Assembly: GCF_048544455.1 (NCBI RefSeq)
Contig: NC_133534.1
Location: 35,588,217-35,652,216, forward strand
DNA: 64,000 nt
Source: Silene latifolia
Lineage: Eukaryota > Streptophyta > Magnoliopsida > Caryophyllales > Caryophyllaceae
Reading direction: 5' to 3'
Shown here: piece by piece, positions 54,179 to 64,000 of the stretch
Layout of the letters: each line of letters opens with the position of its first letter
How positions within the stretch are numbered: position 1 is the stretch's first letter
Translations under genes and position numbers: made by a program
The notes under the pieces: generated by a model
What the model was told of the DNA's origin: nothing
Database searches by the model: none
The model's input: only the letters and a program-made list of their open reading frames with translations

Positions 54179-55202
54179 GAATATAGGCCATGTCTGGTAA
54201 TCAGCGGATTAATTTCAGCATAAGTAGATTACAAGTAGATTATAAATGACAGATTTTATTAGAGGTTTGACTAGCATATTACAACTAGCAGAATTAGTTT
54301 AAGCCCTTGTTTGGTAAAAAAACATATTAGGTGAAATTAGAACATTCTAGCTTAAATAGTAGTTTGACCAATTAATCTACTAATTTCATGTGTTTGGTTA
54401 ATGGCATATTCAGTTAGCATATTGGTCGGAATCTACATACTGTTTTTGAATATGCTGTAAATAACAACATATTTTAATATAACACTAGTTTTATGACCCG
54501 GTGAAATTCACGGGTTCGATTTAAGGATCGTTCATGCATTTTCCCCTTTAGTTTTTTTTTTCCATTTTTCGTTCGTGATCTATCTCTATAATTATTTTAG
54601 CCGTTCATATTTTAGGTATATTTTACTGAGCAAGAAAATAAGTCGTTTCTATGAATCGATAATAAAAATAAAGTTGACACATAGAGACCCTCCACGATAT
54701 CTCATACTAATATACTCATATTTTATGAAAGTAAACATAGTTTATACACCTCTTTTTTTTTCTTGGAAATAATAATGATATTTAAGACTTAAAATATTCT
54801 TCACTCATTTTATCTTAACTATTGTAACGTTTAATCAAATAAAAATAATTTAAATAAGGTGGGTAAATAGATAAAACATCCATTCTCACATTGAAAATTA
54901 AAAGTAAAAAAGATATTCTACTCATTAGTATTATGTTGTTTTGAGATAAAATGTAAGTAATTATACTAAGAGAATTAATATAAACAGATTATCGCAAATC
55001 GCTATATACAATGTACTTTTGCCATCTTATTATCAAAGTAACAATAAGACAACAAAATCAAATGTATCCTATCTCATCTCATTAGTATTCAAATCATAAG
55101 GAAAATATAGATTTAGCCATCTAACCAACTTAATTAAATATATAGAGAATACTATATTTACACTATCTTGCCTTAGTCATATTTGTAATTTGTTGTTAAT
55201 AT

Positions 55203-55817
55203 TGTTCCGGGTGTAATTTCCAGAGCAGTTATTTGTTACCACCCGTGGCTTGTAGAATAATGTCTTGAGTTGAACCCTTCTTGCTTCTATCGTCTCTCTC
55301 GGCCTCTCCTGCAACAATGAACGAACTGAGGGCTTGGCTGTGTGCCAAGCGTACTCACTCCGACGCTCAAGTCAGTAAACTTGAAGGATTAAGCTGTGTT
55401 ACTTGGCTAGATACGTATTGTAGAGAGATAAGGGAGATATTACCAGATGAATAGTGTATTTAGGTTTTAGTTGTGGGTCAATTGCCTCCTTTCCTCAATG
55501 AGAGTTGAGGAGTATTTATAGACTTTCACCTTTTGTCACGTAGTGGCCAAGTGGCCAAGTGGCAGAGCGGTGGAAAGTCCATTCTACCCTCGGCCGAGGG
55601 ACCCATGGCAGGCCGGCGGCCCCTGTTGACTCGCCGCCGAGGGGTCTTGGATATGAGTTCGCGGATATGTACCTCGGGCCGGGCCTGCCGTGGCCGAGGC
55701 ACAAGAGACAGCCGACAGTCGCGCGTCGGTTAATTTGTCCAAGTTGTTGATTTTTGTGGATATCTTTGACCTTGCTCAATATGTTGATAGTCACGGGTGC
55801 GAGAATATGCCCCATCA
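55203..55817 (-). repeat. Gypsy LTR (3' LTR in its own orientation)
   Basis: 615 bp, near-identical to 58273-58891. Plus-strand borders are TGTTCCGGGTG and GCCCCATCA. Confidence 0.95.
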
Positions 55818-56229
55818 ATTTGCCCCAGCCGTAGTCTATGCCGTGGTATGGGCTCCGATGTGTGTTGAGCGTATATTTTGCGCAAGTAAAAATTTTTCGC
55901 CCGACTTCTTCTACCTCGGCTTGGTTCGCTTAGGCCGTACCCTATCCCCCTCCACATGGATGTGTAATGGACATCCGATGTGGAAAAGAGAGGGACGTTG
56001 GCGAGACCAGGGCGAGAGGGACCGTTTGGCAAGTAGATACCAAGTAGCGTGTTGAAGAAGATACGTCGATTGGCATTCTGTCAAGGAGCGTGTCCCAACC
56101 GCCGCTGTAAACATGTTAGCGTATCGGTCGTTGTGGCCCCGCTGCTTCCCGGCCTTGGCCGAGGGAATCGGGGTTACGGCGCGACAGCGTTCGTATCTAT
56201 AAACCATTATTGATCGCGTCCTCGTTCAC

Positions 56230-57810
56230 GCTCGGTCTTAATTCGCCGAGGTGTCAGATTTGCGTCTCAACGGTACTTATACATTCTTAAGCTCGGTCTT
56301 AATTAGCCGAGGGCAAGTCGTGGTTCCCTCGTCACTCTCGGTCTTAGTTAGCCGAGGTGATCGAGTTTACGTTCTGACTGCCGTTGTAAATATCTAGGCA
56401 TATCGGCTCGTTCCCCCGTCGCCCTCGGTTTTAATTAGCCGAGGTGATCGAGGTTTTGGCTCGATTGCATTTACCGGCTCGTTCCCCCGTCACTCCTGGC
56501 TTCGGCCGAGGTGATCGAGGTTTTGGCTCGATTGCATCTTTCGGCTCGTTCCCCGTCACTCCGGCTTTGGCCGAGGTGATCGAGGTTTTGGCTCGATTGC
56601 ATCTTTCGGCTCGTTCCCCCGTCACTCCCGGCTTTAGCCGAGGTGATCGAGGTTTTGGCTCGATTGCATTTACCGGCTCGTTCCCCCGTCACTCCCGGCT
56701 TTGGCCGAGGTGATCGAGGTTTTGGCTCGATTGCATTTTTCGGCTCGTTCCCCCGTCACTCCCGGCTTTGGCCGAGGTGATCGAGGTTTTGGCTCGATTG
56801 CATTTACCGGCTCGTTCCCCCGTCACTCCCGGCTTTGGCCGAGGTGATCGAGGTTTTGGCTCGATTGCATTTACCGGCTCGTTCCCCGTCACTCCGGCTT
56901 TGGCCGAGGTGATCGAGGTTTTGGCTCGATTGCATCTTTCGGCTCGTTCCCCCGTCACTCCCGGCTTTGGCCGAGGTGATCGAGGTTTTGGCTCGATTGC
57001 ATCTTTCGGCTCGTTCCCCCGTCACTCCCGGCTTAGGCCGAGGTGATCGAGGTTTTGGCTTGATTGCATTTACGGCTCGTTCCCCGTCACTCCGGCTTTA
57101 GCCGAGGTGATCGAGGTTTTGGCTCGATTGCATTTACCGGCTCGTTCCCCCGTCACTCCCGGCTTTGGCCGAGGTGATCGAGGTTTTGGCTCGATTGCAT
57201 TTACCGGCTCGTTCCCCCGTCACTCCCGGCTTTGGCCGAGGTGATCGAGGTTTTGGCTCGATTGCATTTTTCGGCTCGTTCCCCGTCACTCCGGCTTTGG
57301 CCGAGGTGATCGAGGTTTTGGCTCGATTGCATCTTTCGGCTCGTTCCCCAGTCACTCCCGGCTTTGGCCGAGGTGATCGAGGTTTTGGCTCGATTGCATT
57401 TACTGGCTCGTTCCCCGTCACTCCGGCTTTGGCCGAGGTGATCGAGGTTTTGGCTCGATTACATCTTTCGGCTCGTTCCCCCGTCACTCCCGGCTTTGGC
57501 CGAGGTGATCGAGGTTTTGGCTCGATTGCATCTTTCGGCTCGTTCCCCCGTCACTCCCGGCTTTAGCCGAGGTGATCGAGGTTTTGGCTCGATTGCATTT
57601 ACCGGCTCGTTCCCCCGTCACTCCCGGCTTTGGCCGAGGTGATCGAGGTTTTGGCTCGATTGCATTTACCGGCTCGTTCCCCCGTCACTCCCGGCTTTGG
57701 CCGAGGTGATCGAGGTTTTGGCTCGATTGCATCTTTCGGCTCGTTCCCCCGTCACTCCCGGCTTTGGCCGAGGTGATCGAGGTTTTGGCTCGATTGCGTC
57801 TTTCGGCTTT
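56230..57810. repeat. 65-67 bp tandem array inside the Gypsy element
   Basis: About 21 close copies from about 56430 have a unit built of GGCTCGTTCCCCCGTCACTC, CCGGCTTTGGCCGAGGTGAT and CGAGGTTTTGGCTCGATTGC. Older, diverged units (CTCGGTCTTAATTAGCCGAG) lie at 56230-56430, so the array grew from that side. Lengths of 65, 66 and 67 bp alternate, which creates long false ORFs on both strands. Confidence 0.95.
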
Positions 57811-57811
57811 G

Positions 57812-58123
57812 GTCGCTTGGGTCACCTTCTCCTTTGTATGATATGGGCGGCAACTTTAGCTTAGTCGGCACCGGGACGTCAAGGACATAGTCATTGAGGG
57901 GCTGTCTGACCACGTGTCGAACGACACGCGGCGATCGGCTCCTTGTATCCTTAATCCGGCTCCCCTCCCCGTGGCGGGTCGGGCTTCTTCTCCGACTCTG
58001 GTGAGTCGGGTTTCTTCTCCGACTCTGGTGAGTCGGACTTCTTTCACTCCTCTGGGGCATGCCTCGTCGGTGCTGCGGCGACGACGTCCTCCCGCGAGTG
58101 CGGGAAGGACTAAGGTCTACCAC
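57812..58123 (-). pseudogene. Gypsy fossil: start of gag
   Basis: The frame is R/S/P-rich at first, then reads LNDYVLDVPVPTKLKLPPIS followed by YKGEGDPSD, the usual entry to the Gypsy gag domain. The tandem array follows directly. It is part of the broken element at 55203-58891. Confidence 0.8.
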
Positions 58124-58272
58124 TAACCTAGAATTCGTTTTCCACCAACACCTTCTCTGGTTCTTTCGACATCTTCTTTAGCTTTTTGGGTGGGTTTTTG
58201 TTTTGAGTTTTGTTTTTGTTTGGGAATGAATGTGACTAGCTTCTAGTATCTTTCCCCACAGACGGCGCCAAT

Positions 58273-58891
58273 TGTTCCGGGTGTAATTTCCAGAGCAGTT
58301 ATTTGTTACCACCCGTGGCTTGTAGAATAATGTCTTGAGTTGAACCCTTCTTGCTTCTATCGTCTTTCTCGGCCTCTCCTGCAACAATGAACGAACTGAG
58401 GGCTTGGCTGTGTGCCAAGCGTACTCACTCCGACGCTCAAGTCAGTAAACTTGAAGGATTAAGCTGTGTTACTTGGCTAGATACGTATTGTAGAGAGATA
58501 AGGGAGATATTACCAGATGAATAGTGTATTTAGGTTTTAGTTGTGGGTCAATTGCCTCCTTTCCTCAATGAGAGTTGAGGAGTATTTATAGACTTTCACC
58601 TTTTGTCACGTAGTGGCCAAGTGGCCAAGTGGCAGAGCAGGTGGAAAGTCTGTTCTACCCTCGGCCGAGGGACCCATGGCAGGCCGGCGGGCCCTGTTGA
58701 CTCGCCGCCGAGGGTTCTTGGATATGAGTTCGCGGATATGTGCCTCGGCTGGCTGGCTGCCGTGGCCGAGGCACAAGAGACAGGCCGACAGGCTGCGTCG
58801 GTTAGGCTGTCCAAGTTGTTGATTTGCTGTGGATATCTTTGACCTTGCTCAATATGTTGACTGGTCAGCGGGTGCAGAATATGCCCCATCA
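58273..58891 (-). repeat. Gypsy LTR (5' LTR in its own orientation)
   Basis: 619 bp, next to the primer-site-like GGCGCCGTCTGTGGGG (minus strand, just left of 58273). Confidence 0.95.
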
Positions 58892-59016
58892 AATATCAAT
58901 CTTAATAAATTTATTACACATAAATAATGATGAATGTATTAAAAACATCCCCAAAATAATCTATCACTATTGAAAAGAGATTAAAAAAACTAAAGTTACA
59001 ATTTAGTCAAGTTATA

Positions 59017-59095
59017 TTACTACGAAAATGTGGGTTACTGACGGGCAAAATCCGTCAGTAACAGCCTTTTTCCGTCAGTAATTCGTTGATGATTT
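59017..59095. mobile_element. Orphan CACTA end
   Basis: TACTACGAAAATGTGGG is close to the TIR of the CACTA element at 7890 (CTACAACGAAAACGCGG). It is followed by TTACTGACGGGCAAAATCCG and TCAGTAA and a second CCGTCAGTAA, a subterminal palindrome of the same style. No partner end was found nearby. Confidence 0.55.
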
Positions 59096-59326
59096 CCTTC
59101 ACCAAAGTTTGACCACCATTCGCTGATGATTATATTAATCATATACATTTGACAATGCCTAAAACAAACTATATAATTCAAATGCTTGTCGAATTCTCCA
59201 CTTTTCTTCTACTTCTCTCTTATCTCTTTATTTCTTGTCCATTTGATTCCTACACACCACAAAGTAAAGATATGAGAATTGTTGAAAAATAAATCAAATC
59301 AAATAATTAGGATAAAATAAACAAGC

Positions 59327-59968
59327 GTTTTCATTAATTTGTTTTTCCTAGGAATGTGTTAGAATTTTTTTCAATTTATTTTCTTTTATAGGTGAAATGT
59401 TTTCATTACGGTAGAATATAAAAAGATTAGCACTAAATTATGATTATTAAGTGGAATACTAATGCATGATAAATGAAAGTGTTTAAATAAGATGAATAAT
59501 TAGTCTATTGATTACTACTTTGCCTTTTCCTTTTCTATTTTTACTTTTTTTTTTTTAAATAAAAAATAAAAAATTTGATCAAACATGTATATGTAGCTCG
59601 TCACGAGTTATTCTAGTAACTACTCAATCTAGGCTTTTTATGTTACTTTTCATTAATTTTTCATTAATTTGTTTTTGCTAGGAATATGCTAGAATATTTA
59701 TCAATTTATTTTCTTTCATAGGTGAATTTTTTTCATAACGATAGAATATAAAATATTAGCACTAAATTATGATTATTAAGTGGAATATTGCATGGTAAAT
59801 GAAAGTGTTTAAATAAGATGAATGATTAGTCTATTGATTACTACTTTGCCTTTGCCTTTTCTATTTTTTACTTTTTTTTTTAAAAAATAAAAAAATAAAA
59901 AATTGATCTAACATGTAATGCGCACCACGTGTCATTCTACTAACTACTCAATCTAGGCTTTTTTATGT
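59327..59968. repeat. Tandem duplication, two units of about 310 bp
   Basis: Unit 1 (59327-59640) and unit 2 (59650-59968) share CATTAATTTGTTTTT, AGCACTAAATTATGATTATT, AAGTGTTTAAATAAGATGAA, TTAGTCTATTGATTACTACT and ACTCAATCTAGGCTTTTT in the same order. Several single differences and small gaps show it is not recent. Confidence 0.9.
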
Positions 59969-61160
59969 TATTATATAGATATAGATAGATTATATATTTT
60001 CCCCTTTCTTTAATTGACATAGTATGATGGTGGATAATGGAGCAATTAATCAATTAGAGTTATTAGGCAATTAATTTGAGCTATTAATCTGGGTTTTTCG
60101 ATTTTGAATGGAGGTATGTGAAGAAGAAGATGAAGGGCTGCTTTTTTTTAAAAAAAATTCTTCCTTTCTTATTGCATAGGAAAGGTAGTGTAGGAAATGA
60201 CGCGTAGGATGATAGGGACATGTGACTTTTTGGATCTAGGTGCATGACTTTTTGGACCGTACGTGGCTTTGTCTAGGTGGCGTTTATTAGTCATTTTAGG
60301 GTAGCCTTTTAATTATATTTTATAGATTACCTTTAATAAGTTCAGTAATTCATGATAAATGTTTAAGATTACCTTTTAATTAGATTGTATAGATTATGTA
60401 CTAAATTTTCTATGTGAAAGCTTGAATGTCCCTTTGTCATTTAGGCCAATAAAGTTAGTACGTGAAGACGAAAGAGTACATTAATCCATAATATTAAATT
60501 ATTGATCCTTTTTTTTCTTCTTTTTTTTGAGAATAATAAATCTCGAAATGTAAGGAGTTAAGAAGATATAGAATTATAGGACTTTTTATCTTCTCAATCT
60601 TTTAATTCTCATAAATCATATTTTCTAATAGTAGCATAATTATGAAGTTTAATAAATGATAATCTTAATATATTGTTTATATCGGTTTATCAAAAATCCT
60701 TAATTTTAAAATTTTGCATAAAAGATAAAATGAGTTAAATGGTAGCCTACTACAAATCTCATTGCAATTTCATTTGTGTTTTTTTTTTGTTAAAATCTCA
60801 TTTGTGTTATAAGACATACACACAAGATAATATGACATGTACGCATAAGTATTAGACAATAATTTACATTTAGCTATTATCAATACCAAACGGGATTTTT
60901 TTGTCCAACTTGTTAATAAGATTGAGATCCTCGCAACTCCAATTTCATTCTATGAGAGCTATTTTTCAAAGAAAAAATGATGAATAAAAAAATAACACAT
61001 ACCCAAATAAAACATATAGTTGAAAGTTTTTGAAAAAAAAAAAAAACTATGAACCTAAAAATAATTACTCATTCACATTCATGTTGTCAATCTTGTAGTT
61101 AGTTTATAACATATTGAGTGTAATGAGGGGAGTATTTGTTTAAGCAATTATAGTATTTCT
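59969..61160. other. AT-rich spacer, nothing recognised
   Basis: A GC-richer patch with ACGTGGC-type words (60200-60300) resembles one at 62390-62490, probably the same repeat family. No gene. Confidence 0.5.
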
Positions 61161-61436
61161 CTTCATCATATAGTCTTCTTTCTTCAATTAACTATCCATA
61201 CAAAAAAAATCCATTGAGTGATTAATAACAAATAAAATAGTGGAATTTGATTTATATAATATTAACCTTATCGTTATTAATTTAAGTTTTCTCTTACCAC
61301 TCTTCTTCATATAGTCTTCTTTCTCCAATTAACTATCCATACAAAAAAAATCCACTGAGTGATTAATAACAAATAAAATGGTGGAATTTGATTTATATTA
61401 TATTAACCTTATCGTTATTAATTTAAGTTTTCTCTT
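61161..61436. repeat. Tandem duplication, 141-bp period
   Basis: AACTATCCATACAAAAAAAA, GAGTGATTAATAACAAATAA and AACCTTATCGTTATTAATTT occur twice at a distance of 141 bp with few differences, so the event is fairly recent. Confidence 0.92.
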
Positions 61437-61917
61437 AAATAAGGTAAGAAATAGGCATTAAATTATAAAGGTATAAGTATATTTACCTTTGAATAGTTCA
61501 ACTCCACAAATTTTGATACTCTAATGAAAACAAAATTACATATATATTAAGGTTAAAAATGTGAAGATTACTTCAAACCAATCGAATTTAACAATAAATA
61601 AATAAATTATTAATTTAAAAACCTTAATACACTTACCTTGATGTTGATACAATAATAAGAAAGATTATTGACACATACAATTCTTTTGGCAATAAGGGTA
61701 AAAAAAAATTTGGCTTGAATTTTGGCTCACAAATGTGCCTTCCATAAAACATTTATATAGCCAAATGAGGATGCATTTTATGACTTTTTTTTATTATTAT
61801 TATCAAAGTTAATATATACATAAATATGTAGAAAGGTTTCATGACTTATGAGTATTCGTTTTCATTATTAACATATTTATTATAGACATAAATATAGAGT
61901 AAATAGAAAGAAATGTA

Positions 61918-61922
<5 letters not shown>
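61437..61922. other. AT-rich spacer, nothing recognised
   Basis: No gene, RNA or element end seen. Confidence 0.5.

Positions 61923-61962
<40 letters not shown>
61923..61962. repeat. Poly-T tract of about 40 bases
   Basis: An uninterrupted T run. It could be the A-tail of a minus-strand retroposon, but no LINE or SINE body was recognised on its right side. Confidence 0.9.
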
Positions 61963-61967
<5 letters not shown>

Positions 61968-62687
61968 ATTCACATTACATGGATATTTATTTATCAAATT
62001 TAACAAAATTGAGCAAGTTTATTTCAATAAGATTTAAGATGGAGTTGCACGTATAAACAGTTTAAAATTAGAGTGATGTAAATTTTTAATTTTTCGTTTA
62101 ACCTATTCTAGTTTTAAAAATTAAAATATTAATGTTTAATGTTAAGTATGTTATTATTTGCTCTTAATATATACAAATTATTTATTATTTTATAAATGGT
62201 GTAAAATTATAATTATGTGATATTTATTTGTTGCTTAAAATATTCTAACAATAAACGTAAAAAATTTAAATTTAGCATGAATTTATTTTTAATTGTTGTT
62301 TAATTTATCTAAAAATTAAAAAAGGTAAAGTTAATGTTTGTTATGCTATTTGCATTTAATGGTTCAATTTTTTTTCTTTTTAAATAAGAAATAATGACGT
62401 GGCTTTCTATAATTGGTGACGTGGAATTTTGGTTATGCAAGGTGGCATTTAGTAATGCGAGGTGACATTGTCTACGTGGCTTTTAAGGTTTACCCTTTTA
62501 ATAATATTTATAGATATTGAGTTTATACATGAAAATGGTAGATTTGTCATATAATATGCTAATTACCAAACACGGTTTTTTAAATTTCGCAATATATGTT
62601 GGCCAAATCTGCTACTAAGCTCTGTCAACCATATTCTGCTAAAGCCATCTATTATTCTAAATCTGCTTCTGACGTTTGCCAAACAAG
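61963..62687. other. AT-rich spacer and MITE-like piece
   Basis: 62540-62687 (GCTAATTACCAAACACGG to GCCAAACAAGAGC) looks like the inverse of the piece at 54185-54310. No gene. Confidence 0.5.
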
Positions 62688-62943
62688 AGCTATAATTGTT
62701 TGGTAATTGGCAGATTACGATTAGTAAGTTGTTACTTTTTTATGTAAAATGGAATAAAATTTCCTATTTTAGAATATGCTAACCAATATGTTGGGGGTAA
62801 GCAGCATATTGTAAAACAACATATTGGCCCCAAATATTTTGTTTCAATATATTGTTTACCAAACAGTAAAATTAGCATATTGATTGGTCAAACATACTAA
62901 AGCCCTTGAATATGCTAAAAATCAGTCAATATATCGTTACCAA
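62688..62943. mobile_element. MITE, second copy of the 53795 family
   Basis: It shares TTTGGTAATTGGCA, AGCAGCATATTGTAAAACAA, CATATTG(A/G)CCCCAAATAT and AAAATTAGCATATTGATT with 53795-54178, in the same order and orientation. Confidence 0.7.
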
Positions 62944-63353
62944 TTAAGAAGAGAAAAGAATATAGATAATGGATTAATAAGGATAGAGAAGAGGTGAAAA
63001 ACATAAGAATATAACAACATTAAGTAAGAGCACTTTCGTCATGAATTTTAGCTTTTTCTGGAAAATTTTAAATGGATAAGTCACGTGAGACTCCGAAAGT
63101 CATTTTGATTACAATTTTTAATCCAAGTAAAAAATATGGGAGTAATTTATAAAAACATTTCTAAAAGAGAGTTATTTTAGAAAAGTGATATATATAAGAG
63201 AATAATTTTTAATTTACTCGTAGTAATAAAATGTTATATCTCACAGTGTGTTGTTATGCTAAATTCAATTGATAATTAAAAAAAAAAAAAGTGAGGCGGA
63301 GGATGTACGATTCATCGTCAGAAATCCAATTATACATTTCTCATCTATATTAA
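62944..63353. other. AT-rich spacer with a MITE arm
   Basis: AATAATTTTTAATTTACTC near 63205-63223 matches an arm of the MITE at 36634-36996. No gene. Confidence 0.5.
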
Positions 63354-63764
63354 GGCTCTGTTTGGCACGACATTTCAGATAGCTTATTTAACCAAAGTAG
63401 CTTATTTGACCAAAATTTCAGCTACCTCATTTTTTTGCAAGTGTTTGACAAGCAGCTTATTTAGTCAAATAAGGTACCTGAAATGAAATGCTACCTCAGG
63501 TAGCATTTGAGAAATCAGGTACCTGAAATGACTTATTTTCCATTTTTTATCCCTTTATTCTATAATATTAAATAATTTCCATATCCTTTTACGTCATTTT
63601 ACCAAAATCAGCTACCTTTTCAGCTAGTTTGTCAAACACATTTTTATATAATCAGTTATCTTATCAGCTCATAATTTTCAGCTACCTTATCAATTATCTT
63701 TTCAGGTTTCAGTTAACTTTTAAGTTTTCAACTACCTTTTCAGATAATTTTGTCAAACAGAGCC
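63354..63764. mobile_element. Tourist-like (PIF/Harbinger) MITE, 411 bp
   Basis: The ends GGCTCTGTTTGGC and GTCAAACAGAGCC are inverse, and TAA stands on both sides (63351-63353, 63765-63767). The inside repeats AGCTAC(C/T)T and TCAG-type words many times (AGCTACCTTTTCAG, TCAGCTACCTTATCA). The plus-strand ORF over its right end is chance. Confidence 0.85.
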
Positions 63765-64000
63765 TAAGTATTATGGAGGACACCCTGTCCTATTTTCCTC
63801 AACGAACTTGATCTATAACTTGATCAGTGCTATGAACATGGAATGGTTTTACGGCAACATGCATGCTGGGTTTATAGTTAGGCGTTCATGCGTACGTCTC
63901 ATGAGCTTGTTAGCTTATAGATTTACTATCGAAAGCAATATTATTTGAATATATAATGTTGATTGGTGTTAGTAAAAGGGTTTGCATCTCTCAAACAATT

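Larger units (their letters stand above)
55203..58891 (-). mobile_element. Gypsy LTR element, short and gene-poor (fossil)
   Basis: Two similar LTRs (55203-55817, 58273-58891) are flanked by AATAT on both sides (55198-55202, 58892-58896). On the minus strand the LTR starts TGATGGGGCATATTCT. Beside the LTR at 58273 stands ATTGGCGCCGTCTGTGGGG (minus strand), the usual primer-site region of plant Gypsy elements. A purine-rich GGCTGGGGCAAAT lies by the other LTR. The inside is only 2.46 kb: a gag-like start, then a long tandem array. The outer structure looks whole and the LTRs differ little, so it is young. It lacks most coding parts and needed help from a fuller relative. A related LTR edge opens the window at 1-145. 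Confidence 0.95.
54486..59613. mobile_element. Possible Helitron-like unit hosting the Gypsy element
   Basis: The left CACTAGTTTTATGACCCGGT, then GAAATTCACGGG, is hairpin + CTAG read backwards. A hairpin GCTCGTCACGAG followed by TTATT, CTAG and T stands near 59594-59613. Without the Gypsy element the span is about 1.4 kb. The pairing of these two ends is a guess. Confidence 0.3.

Noticed and set aside
56431-57566. Repeated ORFs on both strands in the tandem array
   Set aside because: A unit length near 66 bp (divisible by three) keeps frames open by chance on both strands. The peptides are just the translated repeat.
53545-63223. One giant element bounded by the two MITE-arm matches at 53545 and 63205
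   Set aside because: Both matches are short arms of a common MITE family, the span holds several complete elements, and no target duplication was found.

Overview
This window looks like intergenic, repeat-rich nuclear DNA from a flowering plant, probably a eudicot. The evidence is plant-type U1 and U5 snRNA genes with the plant USE + TATA promoter, a CACTA element, Stowaway, Tourist, hAT and Mutator-like MITEs, a plant L1 LINE, and Copia and Gypsy LTR elements. I found no intact host protein gene. The only host-like coding piece is a short exon-like fragment (about 32705-32757) that resembles the start of DUF1442 proteins, caught inside a DNA transposon.

0-7.9 kb: an LTR edge and a Copia-type LTR-like stretch, a 691-bp Mutator-like MITE with a 9-bp target duplication, then three to four diverged copies of an unnamed noncoding repeat (2.2, 3.0, 4.1 and 6.1 kb) with a USE-like box and conserved small hairpins, plus two LINE scraps. 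7.9-16.35 kb: a CACTA (En/Spm) element with both ends, a TTT target duplication, palindromic subterminal repeats, a broken tnpD-like gene and a tnpA-like gene. 16.6-22.8 kb: an A-rich minisatellite, a 2.24-kb LTR-like unit with TGATA/TATCA ends and a 5-bp duplication, a Copia RT/RNase H fossil, and a 489-bp foldback element with repeated hairpins.

23.9-46.1 kb is the most interesting part: a minus-strand cluster of four U1 snRNA copies (23.9, 30.2, 31.3, 45.5 kb) and two U5 copies (24.9, 36.5 kb). The copies carry snRNA-type promoters with the spacing expected of RNA polymerase II snRNA genes. The order U1-U5-U1-U1-U5-U1 and the shared spacer blocks suggest an ancestral U1-U5 tandem unit. It was later blown apart by a Copia element placed beside a USE, a MITE between the USE and TATA of a U5, a hAT MITE inside a U1, a 3.9-kb element with nested CACTA, and a 5.7-kb L1 LINE.

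46-64 kb: AT-rich DNA with four tandem copies of a second, unidentified family whose USE-TATA-start spacing matches the U1 genes (48.9-50.9 kb), Helitron-like ends (hairpin + CTAG), nested MITEs, and a complete-looking but gene-poor Gypsy element on the minus strand (55203-58891) with a 65-67 bp internal tandem array. Two local tandem duplications and a Tourist-like MITE close the window. All family calls come from reading the sequence and from remembered consensus sequences; no database search was run.
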